The notes under the pieces are model-generated. The model searched no databases. It was not told the origin of the DNA and saw only the letters and a list, made by a program, of their open reading frames with translations. Both the position numbers and the translations under genes were made by a program. From Neodiprion pinetum (taxonomy: Eukaryota; Arthropoda; Insecta; Hymenoptera; Diprionidae), in contig NC_060233.1 of the NCBI RefSeq assembly GCF_021155775.2, positions 19,688,037-19,752,036 on the forward strand: a stretch of 64,000 nt of DNA, in the 5' to 3' direction. Positions within the stretch are counted from its first letter, which is position 1; every line of letters begins with the position of its first letter. Shown piece after piece: positions 20,069 through 31,937 of the stretch.

Positions 20069-20788
20069 GATGAGAGCGAGTCTCCGAGGAGCCTGTTTTA
20101 TCGGGGAATTCTCTCCAACGTCGATCTTGTGCTTGACGGAAGTACACCGACCCTCATCTCCACTATTTTTGGCAAAAGAATCTGTCAACTCCAGCAAAAG
20201 AGATCTAAATGATTTTATCTGAGCTGGTTCTAACGAAATCGAAGATTTTTCAACAAGGCCCTGTAAATGTAAAGGAAAGTGGTGTTGAAAATCGTCTTCA
20301 GGAAGTTCTATTCCTCGAATTCTAGGAGGAGTCCAATAAATTACATTCCTATTCGTACAGAGAGTTATTTCGCGATTAGTTGAAGCTAGTGAATTTCTCC
20401 TAGTCGAGATAACACAGTTATGAGCTGTAAGAAAGTCTATTCCCAGAATACCTTCATCCTCTATATCTGCTATAAAAACCTTATGTGGAGAGTCGATACA
20501 TACAAAAAGATTAATTTGGACAGTAACCTGTTTTGAAACTGGGGTCGTCTCCCCAGTGGCTGTTCGCAGGGATACAGAGGAAACAATCTGCTTATCGGAT
20601 TTAAAGAGATCCGATCGAACCACGGTCACTTCCGCGCCGGTGTCTATTACCCAGAGACAATCGACACCATTCATGGTACCGCGTGCGTAAAGACCAGACT
20701 GTCTTGGACTTCTCATTAAAAACTGTTCATTGATAGGGCTTTCACTTATGATAATTCCCGATGATTTTCGACCTGGCAAATCACCCAA
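20069..20788 (-). pseudogene. gypsy aspartic protease and start of RT region, truncated
   Basis: Open minus-strand frame. The retropepsin active site is VIDTGAEVTVV; the flap side has RTATGETTPV; and the closing motif is EDEGILGIDFL. After a linker the frame enters the pre-RT segment (VKHKIDVGENSPIKQAP) and stops at the Polinton terminus, so reverse transcriptase is lost. The protease itself looks intact with its catalytic Asp. It belongs to the kinase-bearing gypsy copy. Confidence 0.8.
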
Positions 20789-20889
20789 AACTAATTTTTT
20801 GTACCAGTTTCAGCTGAAGAGCTAGATGGAGGATTACCTTCCCTAATTTTTATCTCTCTTCTTCGCCAATTTTGGTAATTTCAATTCGA

Positions 20890-22417
20890 GTTTTACATCA
20901 TTTCTCTACTATTTCTTTTGAGTAAAACGCAATGATTTGCATCGTGTCCAATTTTGTTACAAAACAAACAAGATAGTTTGATCTGTCGTAACTGCGCTTT
21001 TAATTTTGCGTTTGATACTCTGATTATGAAGAGAACCACGATTTTCCCGATCATAATTATGATTATTATTTTCATTTCTTACATTCTGTGGCTTAGTCTT
21101 TCCTCAGCGTCCTTGATCTCATCCTTCCGAGGTTTCTTTAGTCATCTCAATCTGACGAAGTTTGCCTGACCCGAAATATTGCTTTCGCATGGCCACCACC
21201 TCGAGAGCTTTGGCCGTTGCCTTTCGCAGGGAAGTTAGACCCGATGTTCCAACAGCAATTTCAATTTCTGGTTCACTAATTGCATTAAGAAAAGCCTAAG
21301 TCGCTAATAGATTACGGAATGGTTCGTAATCTGGTAAAGCTACTTGAGAAAGCCGTTCAATGTCTTGGCTAAGTGACGCGAGGTCCTCGTATCGTCCTTG
21401 TCTCCTAATCTGTAATTGAGCTGTATACAGTCTCGTCAGATGGTCATTTCCGTATCTCAATTTAAGCGCGGAGCTAAGTTTATCATAATCGGATATATCA
21501 TCTTCCGACAATGCTGTCAAACCTTCAAAGCAGGAGTTCGAAGACAAGAGGCAAGGCAGTGGGCTTTCATGGCGAAGTCCCACTGATTATGCTTTGCAAT
21601 AGTATTGAATCGTCTTTCTCAGTCTTACTCAGCCCATGGAATTTTTCTATCAAAAACAGGTGGTTTTAGAGAACTAAAAGGTTTCTCGAATATTTGAGAA
21701 GAAACCCCAGGAATTCTTGCATTATTTAATTGACTCAAACGAAAATAATGTGGCTGAACGTGAGACGGAGGCTCGGAAAAGCCAACCTCGTGTTCTACCC
21801 TTGTTCTACAAATGAAGGAATTGTCTACTTCCCTAATAAAAGGAATAGACCTTGTGTTGTGAACATCTTGGGAACGTCCGGGATATTAGATTTCCTGAAC
21901 AGCAGGAGAAGTCACAGGAGAAGGAAGTGGAGTAGCAGCTTCGGAAACTCGAGCAGTGACGGTCGGTTCTCCAGAGCCTCTCGTCTGATGTACAGACTGA
22001 AGAGCCGCAACAGTCGTCCGGAACAGGTCATGTGAACTTGGTCTCCGAACGTTCCTAAGCCTCTCTATCTAGTCTCCGCCGTTCCTGTTGATTGGCAAGT
22101 TCTCTTTCTCGCTGTTCCTGTTAAATGATAAGTTCTCTTTCTCGCTGTTCCTGTTGAATGGTAAGTTTTCTTCCTCGCTGTTTTTGCTGATCTTGAAGCA
22201 GTTGAACCAGGTGTTGTTGGTGACGTTCGGCGGCTTCTTGTTGTTGATTCATGATTCTTAGCAGATCAATCTGAGTAAGAGAGATCGTCGAAGGTACTGG
22301 AAGAGGGTCCAGTGAAGGTTCAGATACTATTTCAGGGACTCGCGGATTTTCCGTGGTAGAAGAATCATCTCCGCAACTCCCCCTTCGCCGTGAGCGTGTC
22401 AAATGACTATTGCTCAT
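20890..22417 (-). pseudogene. gypsy gag, broken
   Basis: Begins with ATG at 22417 (MSNSHLTRSRRRG). It has a Gln/Glu/Arg-rich helical stretch with repeated QQEQREREL units (about 22080-22200), then stops. The capsid-like part is in 21583-21296 (YDKLSSALKLRYGNDHLTR, LASLSQDIERL). A CCHC zinc knuckle CLFCNKIGHDANHC is near 20935-20976. Several frameshifts lie between. Confidence 0.7.
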
Positions 22418-22450
22418 GATTAATTCACGCACTGAATTGACTCAAGAAAA

Positions 22451-22475
22451 ATTCAAGATCCCGCTTCCGCCGCCA
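22451..22475 (-). promoter_or_regulatory. tRNA primer-binding site
   Basis: On the minus strand TGGCGGCGGAAGCGGGATC begins one base after the LTR end. Its complement has the look of a tRNA 3' end (T-loop TTCAAGATCCC, then an acceptor strand ending CCGCCA). I cannot say which tRNA. Confidence 0.65.
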
Positions 22476-22476
22476 G

Positions 22477-23554
22477 TGTAACGTTCTATGGCGTTGCAAA
22501 AATCAATAAGGATTCGTGAGCTTACATAATGAGACAAATTAAAGGCGCAAATAAAATGTTGTGAAAATGCTACAATAACAGAGAACGTGTTTCTAGTTTA
22601 AAGTCTGAAACAAGACTGTTTTTACAATAATGTTGGTTGACGCAGCAACCTTATTCTTTTAAAAGACATAAGAGGTTTATAAACTTCTTTTATCTAATTA
22701 TGACCACTAGATCATTAAGGGACAGCACCACTGTGACCCCCTGTTTTTTTTTACATTTTTCAACAATTTTTTTTTTTTGTGGGAAAAATAAGAGATATTC
22801 GAAATAAATTTTTGCTTTTTTTTCCTTGTTTATTAATTCTTCAAAAAACATTTTCTAAACATTTTTCACGCCGCATGGTGGCGCTGGGGAAGCTCCCGCG
22901 TCAGATGCTGTTGTCTCTGCAGTGGTTCGCGGCACGCAGAAAAACTCTCTTCAACGTCGACTTAAAAAAATATTTGCAGTGTTTTCGTCAATAATATGAT
23001 ATTTTGAAGTGTCGTACGTAGGGATTTGGAAAAAAATTGATTTTTAAAAAATGGGTACGCTTTTGAAATTGAAGAATGATTTTTGAGTAACATTTCTCGT
23101 CGATAAGAGGCTATAACTTTTATAATTATTGAGATATCAAAAAAATCCTATGTAGTACATTAGATAATCTATTTTGTTTGATACAGTAAAAATTTGAAGT
23201 CGATCGGATAAAAATTGCTCGAGTTTTGCTGCGGGCTGCACTCAAAAAAGTGGTTTCGAGAAAAAGGCGTTCAAAGTTTTAGGTTTGTTAATTTGTCCTA
23301 CTCCGGAGGCAAAAAAATCGTTGATATTGCGACTGATATCGCGGTTATAGTGTTCAATGATGGCTGCACCGCTCCACGAAACATTCAATATCTACGAAAA
23401 TAATTATTTTTTCGACCTGGGTCCAACGGCATCTTAATCTTAAAAGTATTTTAGATTTTGTTAAATGGTTTTCAAAAAATTGATTTTTTGAAACCGTCAC
23501 AGTGGTGTTGTCCCTTAAATGGGGGTGAGACGGGTGATTTCACCCTTTGTGACA
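22477..23554 (-). repeat. 5' LTR of kinase gypsy copy 2, interrupted by a MITE
   Basis: LTR sequence 22477-22718 and 23515-23554, about 281 bp once the insertion is excluded. On the minus strand it starts TGTCACAAAGGG and ends ACGTTACA, matching 2923-3209 across its length, including GTTTATAAAC. Confidence 0.78.
22719..23514. mobile_element. TTAA-flanked non-autonomous element (piggyBac-type MITE)
   Basis: A 796-bp insertion inside the LTR. The ends are inverted: GGGACAGCACCACTGTGAC at the left, the inverse of GTCACAGTGGTGTTGTCCC at the right, one mismatch in 19. TTAA is present on both sides (22715-22718, 23515-23518). Other LTR copies lack it, so the empty site is known. No transposase; the interior is AT-rich and non-coding. 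TTAA targeting is characteristic of piggyBac (and some Kolobok) elements. Confidence 0.75.
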
Positions 23555-23559
23555 ATATA

Positions 23560-23860
23560 ATGAAAATATGGATATCAAATAAGAGAAACCAACCTTATAA
23601 ATAACCATAATCAATCAATAGACAAAGTGGAAAAATGTCAATCTATAAAACAGTGCCTTATTATATTAGTTGTCTCTTCTTTCTTATTTCCCATCGCTCC
23701 ATTGAAGTTATTGTTAATTAAAACGGCGAACCAGTCAAAATTCAAAATCCGGAGCACATAAGTTCTGTGTCCAAAGGACGCTACGGAAAGAGACTTTGAG
23801 AGATATGAGTAAATAGAAACATATCTCTTGTAGAGAGTGAACACAGATAAGAAGGAAAAA
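23560..23860 (-). repeat. dispersed repeat shared with 30485-30790
   Basis: About 300 bp that match 30485-30790 in inverted orientation at roughly 80% by eye, including CTTTGGACACAGAACTT and AATAAGGCACTGTTTTATAG. One end stops against the gypsy LTR. Family not identified. Confidence 0.6.
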
Positions 23861-23939
23861 AGTAAATAGCGACATAGAAAAAATGTGATACAATTTTATA
23901 CGTGTTTTGATCTGTAAAAAAATTCGAGAACAAAGCAAC

Positions 23940-24356
23940 AACAACTCATTGATTTTAGTCGATAATAACAATTTAACCTTTATTTCCATTCCATGTGTTA
24001 ATGGATTGATTGAATCATTAAATAGAACGTTTAGAAAATAAAACGCACAATTTGTGGGTAAAAATGTCAATGATTTACGCTTGTTTTTAGATACAGGAAA
24101 AGACAGATGACCATTTGAAAAACAATCAAATATGGTCTACAAAATTAATTGCAAGAGTTGCAATAAGCCGTATATCGGACTAATCGAAATTAATCGTTGC
24201 TTAAAGGTACGAATTAATACACACAAGAACAATTTCAAAGACTCTGATGACCATCGCCCTGTATTAACAAAACATGCATTGTTTTTAAATCACCAGTTTG
24301 ATTTTGATAATGTTAAGATACTACCCAGGCAGCAAATTCATATCTCAGTAACGTAA
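23940..24356 (+). pseudogene. Penelope-like element remnant (RT tail and GIY-YIG)
   Basis: The frame around 23990 resembles the end of a Penelope reverse transcriptase (FISIPCVNGLIESLNRTF). After stops and the TGKD spacer comes the GIY-YIG endonuclease start (VYKINCKSCNKPYIGL, 24135-24182) and LTKHALFLNHQFDFDNVKIL. The order RT then GIY-YIG is diagnostic of Penelope-like elements. Only the C-terminal part is present. Confidence 0.7.
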
Positions 24357-25474
24357 CGAATACTTGAATCTTGTTCCTTCCGACATGACAGCTACACCAC
24401 ATGTGCCTTACATCTACCGTACATTTACTCTATTATGTCCGCCACAAAACTTTATGATAGCTGTATAACAAGCACGGAACAGAGATACGGATCAATGATA
24501 TCACAGATATGGATGAGATTCATATCCTTGCAAGTCCGTTATGTATCATTTATGTTCTTATTTTTTGCATCCGGCGCGTGGCAGTTATATTCTGCAGTGA
24601 CAGATCAGATTCCTATCTGTTACGTAAGACATCCAAATCAGAACCATTGAATAAACGTACTTAATATATATCTGGCACTCCGTGTAACATCCGACAATTC
24701 ATTTTATGCGCACGTGCATATGTGCACGCTGCTAAAAAAAGTACACAAATACCAAGAGATATAAGGAAAAGATTGTTTATTACCACCCAGAATATTGAAA
24801 TAGAACGTATTGTAACGTTCTTTGACGTTACGGAAATAAATATGGATCCGCGAGTTTAATTATCAAGTCAAAATCAAAAGCGTGGATAAAATGTTGTGAA
24901 AAAGCTTCAATTGCATAATATGTGTTTTTCGTTTAAAGTCTGAAACAAGACTGTTTTTACAATAATGTTGGTTAACGCAGCAACCTTATTCTTTTGAAAG
25001 ACACTAGGGGCTTCGCCCCTGCGCGCTTCGCGCGCCAACCCCATCTCGGCGCTACGCGCCTCGGGCACTCGGCGCTGCGCGCCTCACTATTTCCTTACGC
25101 ATTGTCTAGTAGACAGGCGAATTCCTTCATGTTGATTTGATGACAGGTCTGCACTTGCTGTCCACTTCAATTCCTTCTGTGCTTACTTTTCTTTTTTTCA
25201 TCAATCTAAGCTTCCATTCATTGGTTGAAAATTGGTGTTCCTTCTCTATTGATATCGATCTATCTCCTTGACTTGCTGAATTATTTTTGCTACCGCTCTG
25301 CCCGTTATTCTCCAAAATCACCTCGTCTCCATCGCCTTGTCTGCTGGTTGAAACTCCTCCTTTCTGTTCGTTGGTTGAAAAGCCAGTATGATATTTTTTG
25401 TTCGCTTCCCTATATTTTCGCTGCTGTTCTCATCGTCTAATTTTTCGCTCTTCTATGTCCATCACATTGGTTGG

Positions 25475-25843
25475 TCATCCTCTTAATTTATTTTCCAAAT
25501 CAATAATCACAATCGATTCTTGTAATTCTTCGACACCCTTCGTTGAATTATTTTTACTACCGCTCTGCCGGTCATTCTCCAAAATCACCTTCTTTATATT
25601 ATTTTTTTCTCTATATTTGCGTTGCTGTTCATTCCGCAAAACACCTCTTTCTCTTGTGGTCAACATCGATCCTGGTCGTCCTCTTACCTGGTTATACGAA
25701 TATTTGATGGATATTATTCTATGGCTTATTTGGTTCTTCGCACTTACAATTTTATTTTCCTCTTTCTTTTGTGATACTTCCGACCATCCACCATCTTCAT
25801 CGCCTTGTCTGCTGCTTAAAACTCCTCCTTTCTCCATTGTCAT
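25475..25843 (-). pseudogene. Helitron-associated charged ORF
   Basis: A 122-codon frame rich in Lys, Glu and Ser, with LRNEQQRKYREKNN and ENDRQSGSKNNS. A diverged repeat of the latter (ENNGQSGSKNNS) is in a second frame at 25321-25127, so the segment was tandemly duplicated. It may be the N-terminal portion of a Helitron ORF; no Rep motif is present. Confidence 0.35.
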
Positions 25844-26110
25844 CGTAAATCCTGGGTGTCCTTTTGACTGTTTGGTGATATATTTAGATTTACTATTATT
25901 TGATTGTTACTTTTCATACTTATTACTCACTATCTGAATTTCATTTTGGTTCTGCAAGACATCAAAGTGTCCACTGTCTCCATCGCCGGTGAAGAGTAGC
26001 GAGAATTGTGTTTCATTTTGTGATCCGATCCGGTGTGGATGAATTTCTTCTTTGCGATACACGATTAAACATATCTTAAAAATGTCCGCAGCTGCAGCTA
26101 ATTCTGCTTT

Positions 26111-26356
26111 TCAACCGTATATTCCATTTTTATTCATATGTGATTTGTAATCACCAGGTGACCTAATCACAGCACCGTTTGACTCATTACCTGTAATAAA
26201 ACCCGCAAATGTAGACCAATTATCCACTATATTTGAAACGATACTCAGCCTCACCTCTGCGTGTCGATCTTGAGTGCCGTATACACAATACGCCAACGCG
26301 CGAAAAAGACAATTCCCGTCGGGAATCATCTTGATAATTTTCGTTTGCATGTTCAT
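26111..26356 (-). pseudogene. OTU-like cysteine protease fragment
   Basis: An 81-codon frame. Near its start it has PDGNCLFRALAYCVYG, the OTU catalytic loop (Asp and Cys), then HAEVRLSIVSNIVDNWSTF. OTU domains are deubiquitinating proteases and are often fused to or carried by Helitron proteins. The catalytic His region near the C-terminus is missing, so this is a partial domain. Confidence 0.7.
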
Positions 26357-26672
26357 TTTTGCGCGTCAGAAACAGATACCTATAAAGATATTTGTCAAAG
26401 ACTGTCATAAACAGCCGATGACAGCTGTCAAAGGGTTTGCTAGATGCTTTTTGTTTTGTTTTCGGGATCTCACCCCACCGCCAACTTCATGCGTATACTA
26501 GTGTTATTATAATCTTTTTTTTACTATTGTTATTATAATCTTTTTCTACGTTCATTTGTTTGAAACTTTTTTATTAGATAGAGAGATTAGAGGTTTATAA
26601 ACGTCTTTTATCTATGATGACTACTAGATCATTAAAAAGGGGGCAAAACGGGTGATTTCACCCTTTGTAACA

Positions 26673-29600
26673 GTATCATAAAAGTAACCAGCTTGAAATG
26701 ACAGAGCATAACAAGGATACTAGAATATAGAAATTCAACATTTAGTGTCATACAAGTAACAATAGAATAGGGAAACAGGTATACATTGCCGTTACACGCA
26801 TTCTGCTTAATATACAGCATATCAAAATTCGACGTGTCACAGCGAGAAATAAGTACACGCTACTTAACATGGTCCTTGGAGTGCTTAATTACTTATCAAG
26901 AGTTTTCTTCTAACGCTAATCGGGATGGGATGAGTGAGTTAGAGGGCGAATGAATAAAATCTTAATTTTGCGAGACAAGAAAAAGATGCTTGCTTCGGCA
27001 TAATTTCCCTCACGAGACAGAGGGAAAGCCGAAGCAAGTCGAATATTTATTTAACACAAATCAAATTGATAGGATAAAGGGTAATAAATTCGCTGGCGTG
27101 TTTTTTCTTAACTAAATTGAATGATCATTCAATAACATTAAACGAGCTTACCAAATACGGATTTGAATAACTAAAACGCCGCAACTTCCGCCGGCACGTG
27201 GAAGCGGGGTAACGGGGAGCTTTCAAGATGGCCCACAGCCGTGCAAACAGCGGTCCGACGTCTCGAGGATCCAACGCTGAGATGTTTGGGCAACAGATCA
27301 TTCGCCGCGGCGACGCTCGCCCCGGGAACGGGCACCTCCAATCACCGGAGAATGGACCGCGTCCCCACAAACCAAACCTAGACACGCACGAACCTTGAAG
27401 CTACGCGGAAGGAAAAAGATGATGCAATCACAACGCACGAACAGAAAGAAAACCGTCACAACACGTCCTACCTATTCGAGTGCGCGATCCTAACTAACTG
27501 ACGCGATACCCCCACTAAGCACAGCAACCGCCGCCACGCGGCCGGGAACCCTCAACGTCGCGGAGCCTGAGCGGGTGATGCAAATAAAATTGATAATTCT
27601 TTTTTTAATTGGGTTTGATGGCTGTAAGTACCTATCAAAAAAAATTTTTAGAGTTCGTTCGAATGACTAATATTTGTTTTCTTGTATATATACATGTATA
27701 AATTGGATTGCAAATTTTTCTCACGGAAACATCATTATTTGATGAGGGTATCAATTTCTTGGAACACACAAAAAACGAACCGCTCGAATATATGAAGTAT
27801 GTTAGCAATAGTCTATAATTCTTACATAAAAATAATTATGTAACGAGGATACGAATACTTTGAAACACACTAGAATGGATCCCCTGACACATATCTGTGA
27901 TGTTAACGGCGATATATTTTATTTATGTATCCATCATTATGACACAGATATATCAATTCTTTGGACAACACAAAGACGAATGCTTTGAGACCCAAATGTT
28001 ACGTAACATCTGTTCTGTGAAGTTAACATAAAATTTTCACGTAGCGGTTACGTTACACTAACGTCAACGTACCTTAAAGGGCACCTACGACATGTCAGTT
28101 ATGTACCTAACCACATATATCATTGATTTTCTCATTGTAATCCAGCAGCCACGTAAACGAAGCAAGTGTGCTGCCCGGGTACATAAAGAACCTCTTTATT
28201 ATAATCGTTCAATTTGAGAAATGTGCAATATTGCTACTCATACTAATTCAGTCAATATTGGGTAAAATATAGAAAAACCTAAGTGAAACCTACATCAAAT
28301 TAATCACTAATATGAATTCGTTGTTATGTTACAGACTGGTTTACCTTGTCTCGCATTTTATCTATGTCTCTATTTCCTTTTTTCCTTCTTATCTGTATTC
28401 ACTCTTGTTACGCCCCGAAATACGGCCTTGGCGTACCTTTTTCAAAATTCCATTTCATTTCATTTCTTTAATTTCTTTAATGCACAGATTTTATTTTATC
28501 AAAATCTCATATTCTAATAACGGCGAGTCCACCCCTCCTGGCAAAAGTCACGTAGAGACCAACAATGATCCCTAGTATAAGGTTCAAATTTGTTTCTTAT
28601 AACTGGTACCTAGAACTGAGACAAGAGACTGCTGAGCTAGTAACAGAGAAGCTCAGCCTAATAATACCTCTCTTTTTAAGAAAGAATTATCATTAATATT
28701 TAGCATAAACTATTCATCCATTGTGAACTGAATTAAAATAGATTACCTGTTAAGATGTATGGATGAATAAGTGAACGTTGTACGTAAATATCTCGTGTTC
28801 ATATTTTTAATATGTCACCGTCGAGATTGAGAATCGTCGGAACACCGTCGAAGAGCGTGAAGTAACGCTGACCGTGTGGATTTGGGCACCGGGAGGTCGC
28901 CCTCGCACCTCATTGGCTAATTAACGTTGTAACTTTATACAATTGCAGCTTCTTGGACCCTCAGGCCCAAGCAGCCACGTCTTTCGTCTGTCAAGTCGCG
29001 AGGTGCCTGGACGTCAACCCGTATTAGCCCTTCTTGAGTAATAATAGCGTTCGGAAAATCTGAGTTGTGACCGGCCTAAAGTCTCTTGCTAATCCGTCAA
29101 CTCGAGAATTCATATTATCTTGTGCTTTGAAAGGACTCACTATCTCCTACCTTCTATACAGGGTGTCTCTAAATTGCCTTCCACGGACAGCCAGCATGAT
29201 ACCTCGTTAAAATCCAACCGAGAATTTCTTTTCCGGAAGCTCGTCCGACGCATAGTTCTTGAATTATAAGCGATAGCGCTAGGCCAATCAGAGTGCACCA
29301 TTTCATTTAGATTTGCCGCCACGGAAATTGCTGATTTGTTCGTCTGGGTGAATTATTATTATTCGTTCACGAATTAAATATCGGCACCTCCCCTTTCTCG
29401 CTGCTGTACCCTTTATGCTTGAGGATGCGCTTCTGTTTACACACACAAGTGTGCGCCCATGGATGTGCGGCCGGCAGCGTGTGCCGCGGCAACTATACCG
29501 AGGTCAGCGCCCGAGAGGGTGATGAACCGGGTTTTCAATATCATCCATCAACCCTTCCGATCTCGAGGTGAGGCCCTGCTCCAGAAATACCACTGACGCA

Positions 29601-30484
29601 GACCAACACGATCCGACGGCTCTCAATCTCGCCGAACTACAAATCTAAAAATAAGTCAATCCGAGTGCTAATCTCCAATGTTGAACGAATTCTTGTTTTC
29701 ACCTTTCCAATCAAAATTTACTATTATAGTGTCTATTCAAAAGTAAGATTAGTGCTGGTGGCTAGCTTCACTACCCCCAATTAGATCAAAGGTATTGTTT
29801 CCAAGATTTAAGCACAATTTGATATAACAGCAACAAAAATTGGTGTCCAGCTATATACAATTCCCTTGGGAATTCAGAGAGTTATTCTTCAGTCATCCGC
29901 TCGGCCCCCACTTTATGATTAATTTAAGATAATCTGAAAAGAGAGATAAAATATCGAATAATCAAGACCAGCTAGCTATAACCATCGTTCAGGATAGATG
30001 TTCTTGGTATCAAATAATAATATCACGTAGAATAGAATAACATACGATTTGCTCAAACACGCAAACGGTCAAATTTAGTGATTCTGCAGCTTCTCTGCAT
30101 TCGAATATAAATTCGTCCGTCGGCGTGGATTGTTGTATAAACTCAAACACTTGATGAATTGTTACTTTCGGCCTTTTATGTCATTATCATCATTGATTGT
30201 TACCAGATATTTCAATCACCAAATCGTTAGAGAATATACCTTATCTTTCACCAGTTAAATCATTTCAAACCACTTATTTTGAACGACAACCTTTTCCTAT
30301 TTTCATTATTATAAATTAGCGTCAACAATTTGAACAAACCTCACAGACCTGTACAGGTCGATAGCAACACGATCCTACAAATTACCGGCTTATCGAGAGG
30401 TAGGTCTTTCTTAGTTTTAATTTTTATTCATTGTCGTTACGTGGAAGCATCTTTGATTATTCATTCATCATTAACTACCACCGC
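26673..30484. other. 3.8 kb without recognised genes
   Basis: Mostly unassigned. Items seen: a hairpin at 26989-27038; a GC-richer block 27125-27560; three loose units of about 100 bp between 27730 and 28080, each with TTTGGAACACAC-like words; and otherwise AT-rich sequence. Open frames such as 27125-27385 minus and 28312-28575 plus have no protein character I would defend. Confidence 0.4.
26989..27038. other. strong inverted repeat (hairpin)
   Basis: CTTGCTTCGGC pairs with GCCGAAGCAAG, and TTTCCCTC with GAGGGAAA. The loop is 8 nt (27012-27019) with a 4-nt bulge on one side. It stands alone in unique sequence. It could be a precursor-like RNA hairpin or a relic of a small MITE. Confidence 0.5.
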
Positions 30485-30790
30485 CAGTACACTCACACCC
30501 TCACGCAACATTCTCTACAAGAAATGTGTTTCGATTTACTCGTATCTCTCCAACTCTCCTTCCGTAACGACCTTTGGACACAGAACTTGTGTGCTCCGAA
30601 TTTTTAATCTTATTTGGTTCGCCGTTTTAATTAACAATAACTTTAATGGAGCGATAGAAAATAAAGAAGAAGAGACAACTGATATAATAAGGCACTGTTT
30701 TATAGATTGAAATTTTTCCACTTTGTCTATTAATTGATTCTGCAATATAAGGTTAGTTTCTCTTACTCGATATCCATATTTTCAGTATGT
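30485..30790 (+). repeat. dispersed repeat shared with 23560-23860
   Basis: Inverted relative to its partner at 23560-23860, about 300 bp. A frame of 126 codons covers it, but its partner shares only parts of that frame and I see no family motif. Confidence 0.6.
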
Positions 30791-31937
30791 GTAGTATTAA
30801 GGTCCGTTCTAATTCTGTTTTTTAGCACGTGATGGGCATGTCCATTCCGTTACTCTGTTTCTATGTTTTTAATGTGAGGCCACTCTACGTATTATGAATG
30901 AGCCTGAATTGAAAGCCAAGGTTAGTTTTTCTATCACACATTCTTGCCACCATCAGCAAGATATTTGTACAAATTTGTTTTTTCAATAGATGTACTAATG
31001 ATTTGTCCTGAAGATGACTTCAATCCGAGAGTCGGAACGTTGACATCATATATTTTTTGTTAATACAAGATTTACATATCCAAGATCCTTCTACAAAATT
31101 CAAACCACGAGGTCAAGATTACTTCTACATATACTCTCAGATACCTTCGCAATTAAATTCTGTGGTTCAACATTCGGTTTTAAAGTTCTTTCCAGCATCA
31201 GCAACCATGACAGGATCGGATTTTAGAGCTTGGTATTTCCTTCTGACGGCAACACCTGTGTCAACCATCTTACGTTTCATATCCTTACCAGATTTTGAGG
31301 TTTTCACCATATTGTCGATGTTGTCGTTACAGATTCAGGTAGGACACTGTTAATGGTTGCTTCAAGAAGTTTACATAATTTTTTATAATGCGATGCACTT
31401 ATCAAAACCTTTACGATAGCGACCATAGTTCATAGGACGGTCTTTATCAATGGTTACAAAACCATACTCAAAATGTCAATAGACTCAGCACATCTGTTGA
31501 AATTGTCAGAACGTCATATCAGTTTTAACGTGATTATCGAATATGTGTCACACGTTTTTACCGTCTTGTTTGAGTAAAATTATGAAATACGCATTGTTGC
31601 ATACTGCTTATGATACGCAATGTCATCGAAAATAAAAATTGAGCGAGGTTTAGGCCCGGTTGACCGGAATTACATCATAATTATTTGAGTATGTAAACTA
31701 ATTGTAAGACACACGCAAATACCTACCCATACTTTGGCTGTGCTAGGGACTTTAAATATATGTTTTGACGTGGTATTTTGTACCCCGTCACATTGTTTAA
31801 TTATCGCACTTCCCTACGTACAAATATCGCTAAAAATAACGAAAGCACGTCTGAGGCCAATACTCCAAAAATAAACGACTAGTTATCTTTAAATGAAATT
31901 CTCTCTATTAAGCTAATTTTATTCTATTTTCTAATTT
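30791..31937. other. no gene seen
   Basis: AT-rich sequence. Near 31008-31045 a short CCTGAAGATGACTTCA-GAGAGTCGGAAC arrangement resembles spacers found near Penelope ends, but not well enough to call. A 98-codon frame at 31057-31353 has no recognisable features. Confidence 0.3.

Larger units (their letters stand above)
3900..23554 (-). mobile_element. second copy of kinase-bearing gypsy element, heavily nested
   Basis: Read on the minus strand: 5' LTR (23554-22477), primer-binding site (22475-22451), gag (22417 to about 20890), protease and start of the RT region (20788-20069), then a Polinton insertion (20068-5685), integrase C-terminus (5623-4570) and kinase (4569-3900). Most of reverse transcriptase, RNase H and the integrase N-terminus are absent at the Polinton junction. 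No 3' LTR is found before the tandem repeat at 3275-3720. Confidence 0.7.
25004..26586 (-). mobile_element. Helitron, 1.58 kb, non-autonomous, with OTU fragment
   Basis: On the minus strand it starts TCTCTCTATCTAATA and ends with a GC hairpin GGGGCGAAGCCCC merging into CTAG, flanked by A and T with no target duplication. These are the canonical Helitron ends (TC...CTRR, A|T site). The target is the gypsy LTR, whose uninterrupted copies read CTCTTATGTCTT at the site. The 3' region (25007-25090) has several further GC palindromes. It carries an OTU-like fragment and a Lys/Glu-rich frame but no Rep or helicase. Confidence 0.8.
24811..26672 (-). repeat. solo LTR of kinase gypsy family, with nested Helitron
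   Basis: LTR pieces 24811-25003 and 26587-26672 make one 279-bp LTR in minus orientation, starting TGTTACAAAGGG and ending AACGTTACA. GTAT flanks it on both sides (24807-24810, 26673-26676), a 4-bp target duplication as for gypsy elements. No internal element sequence is present, so it is a solo LTR. Confidence 0.8.

Noticed and set aside
25007..25090. GC-rich stem-loops resembling bacterial terminators
   Set aside because: They are the 3' hairpins of a Helitron in an insect-like genome; no bacterial gene is present.
27125..27385. 86-codon frame in a GC-richer block
   Set aside because: Composition follows local GC, no motif, no splice context.
31008..31045. Hammerhead-ribozyme-like CTGAAGA...GGAAC element
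   Set aside because: The core does not match the CTGATGA/GAAA consensus closely and no stems were confirmed.
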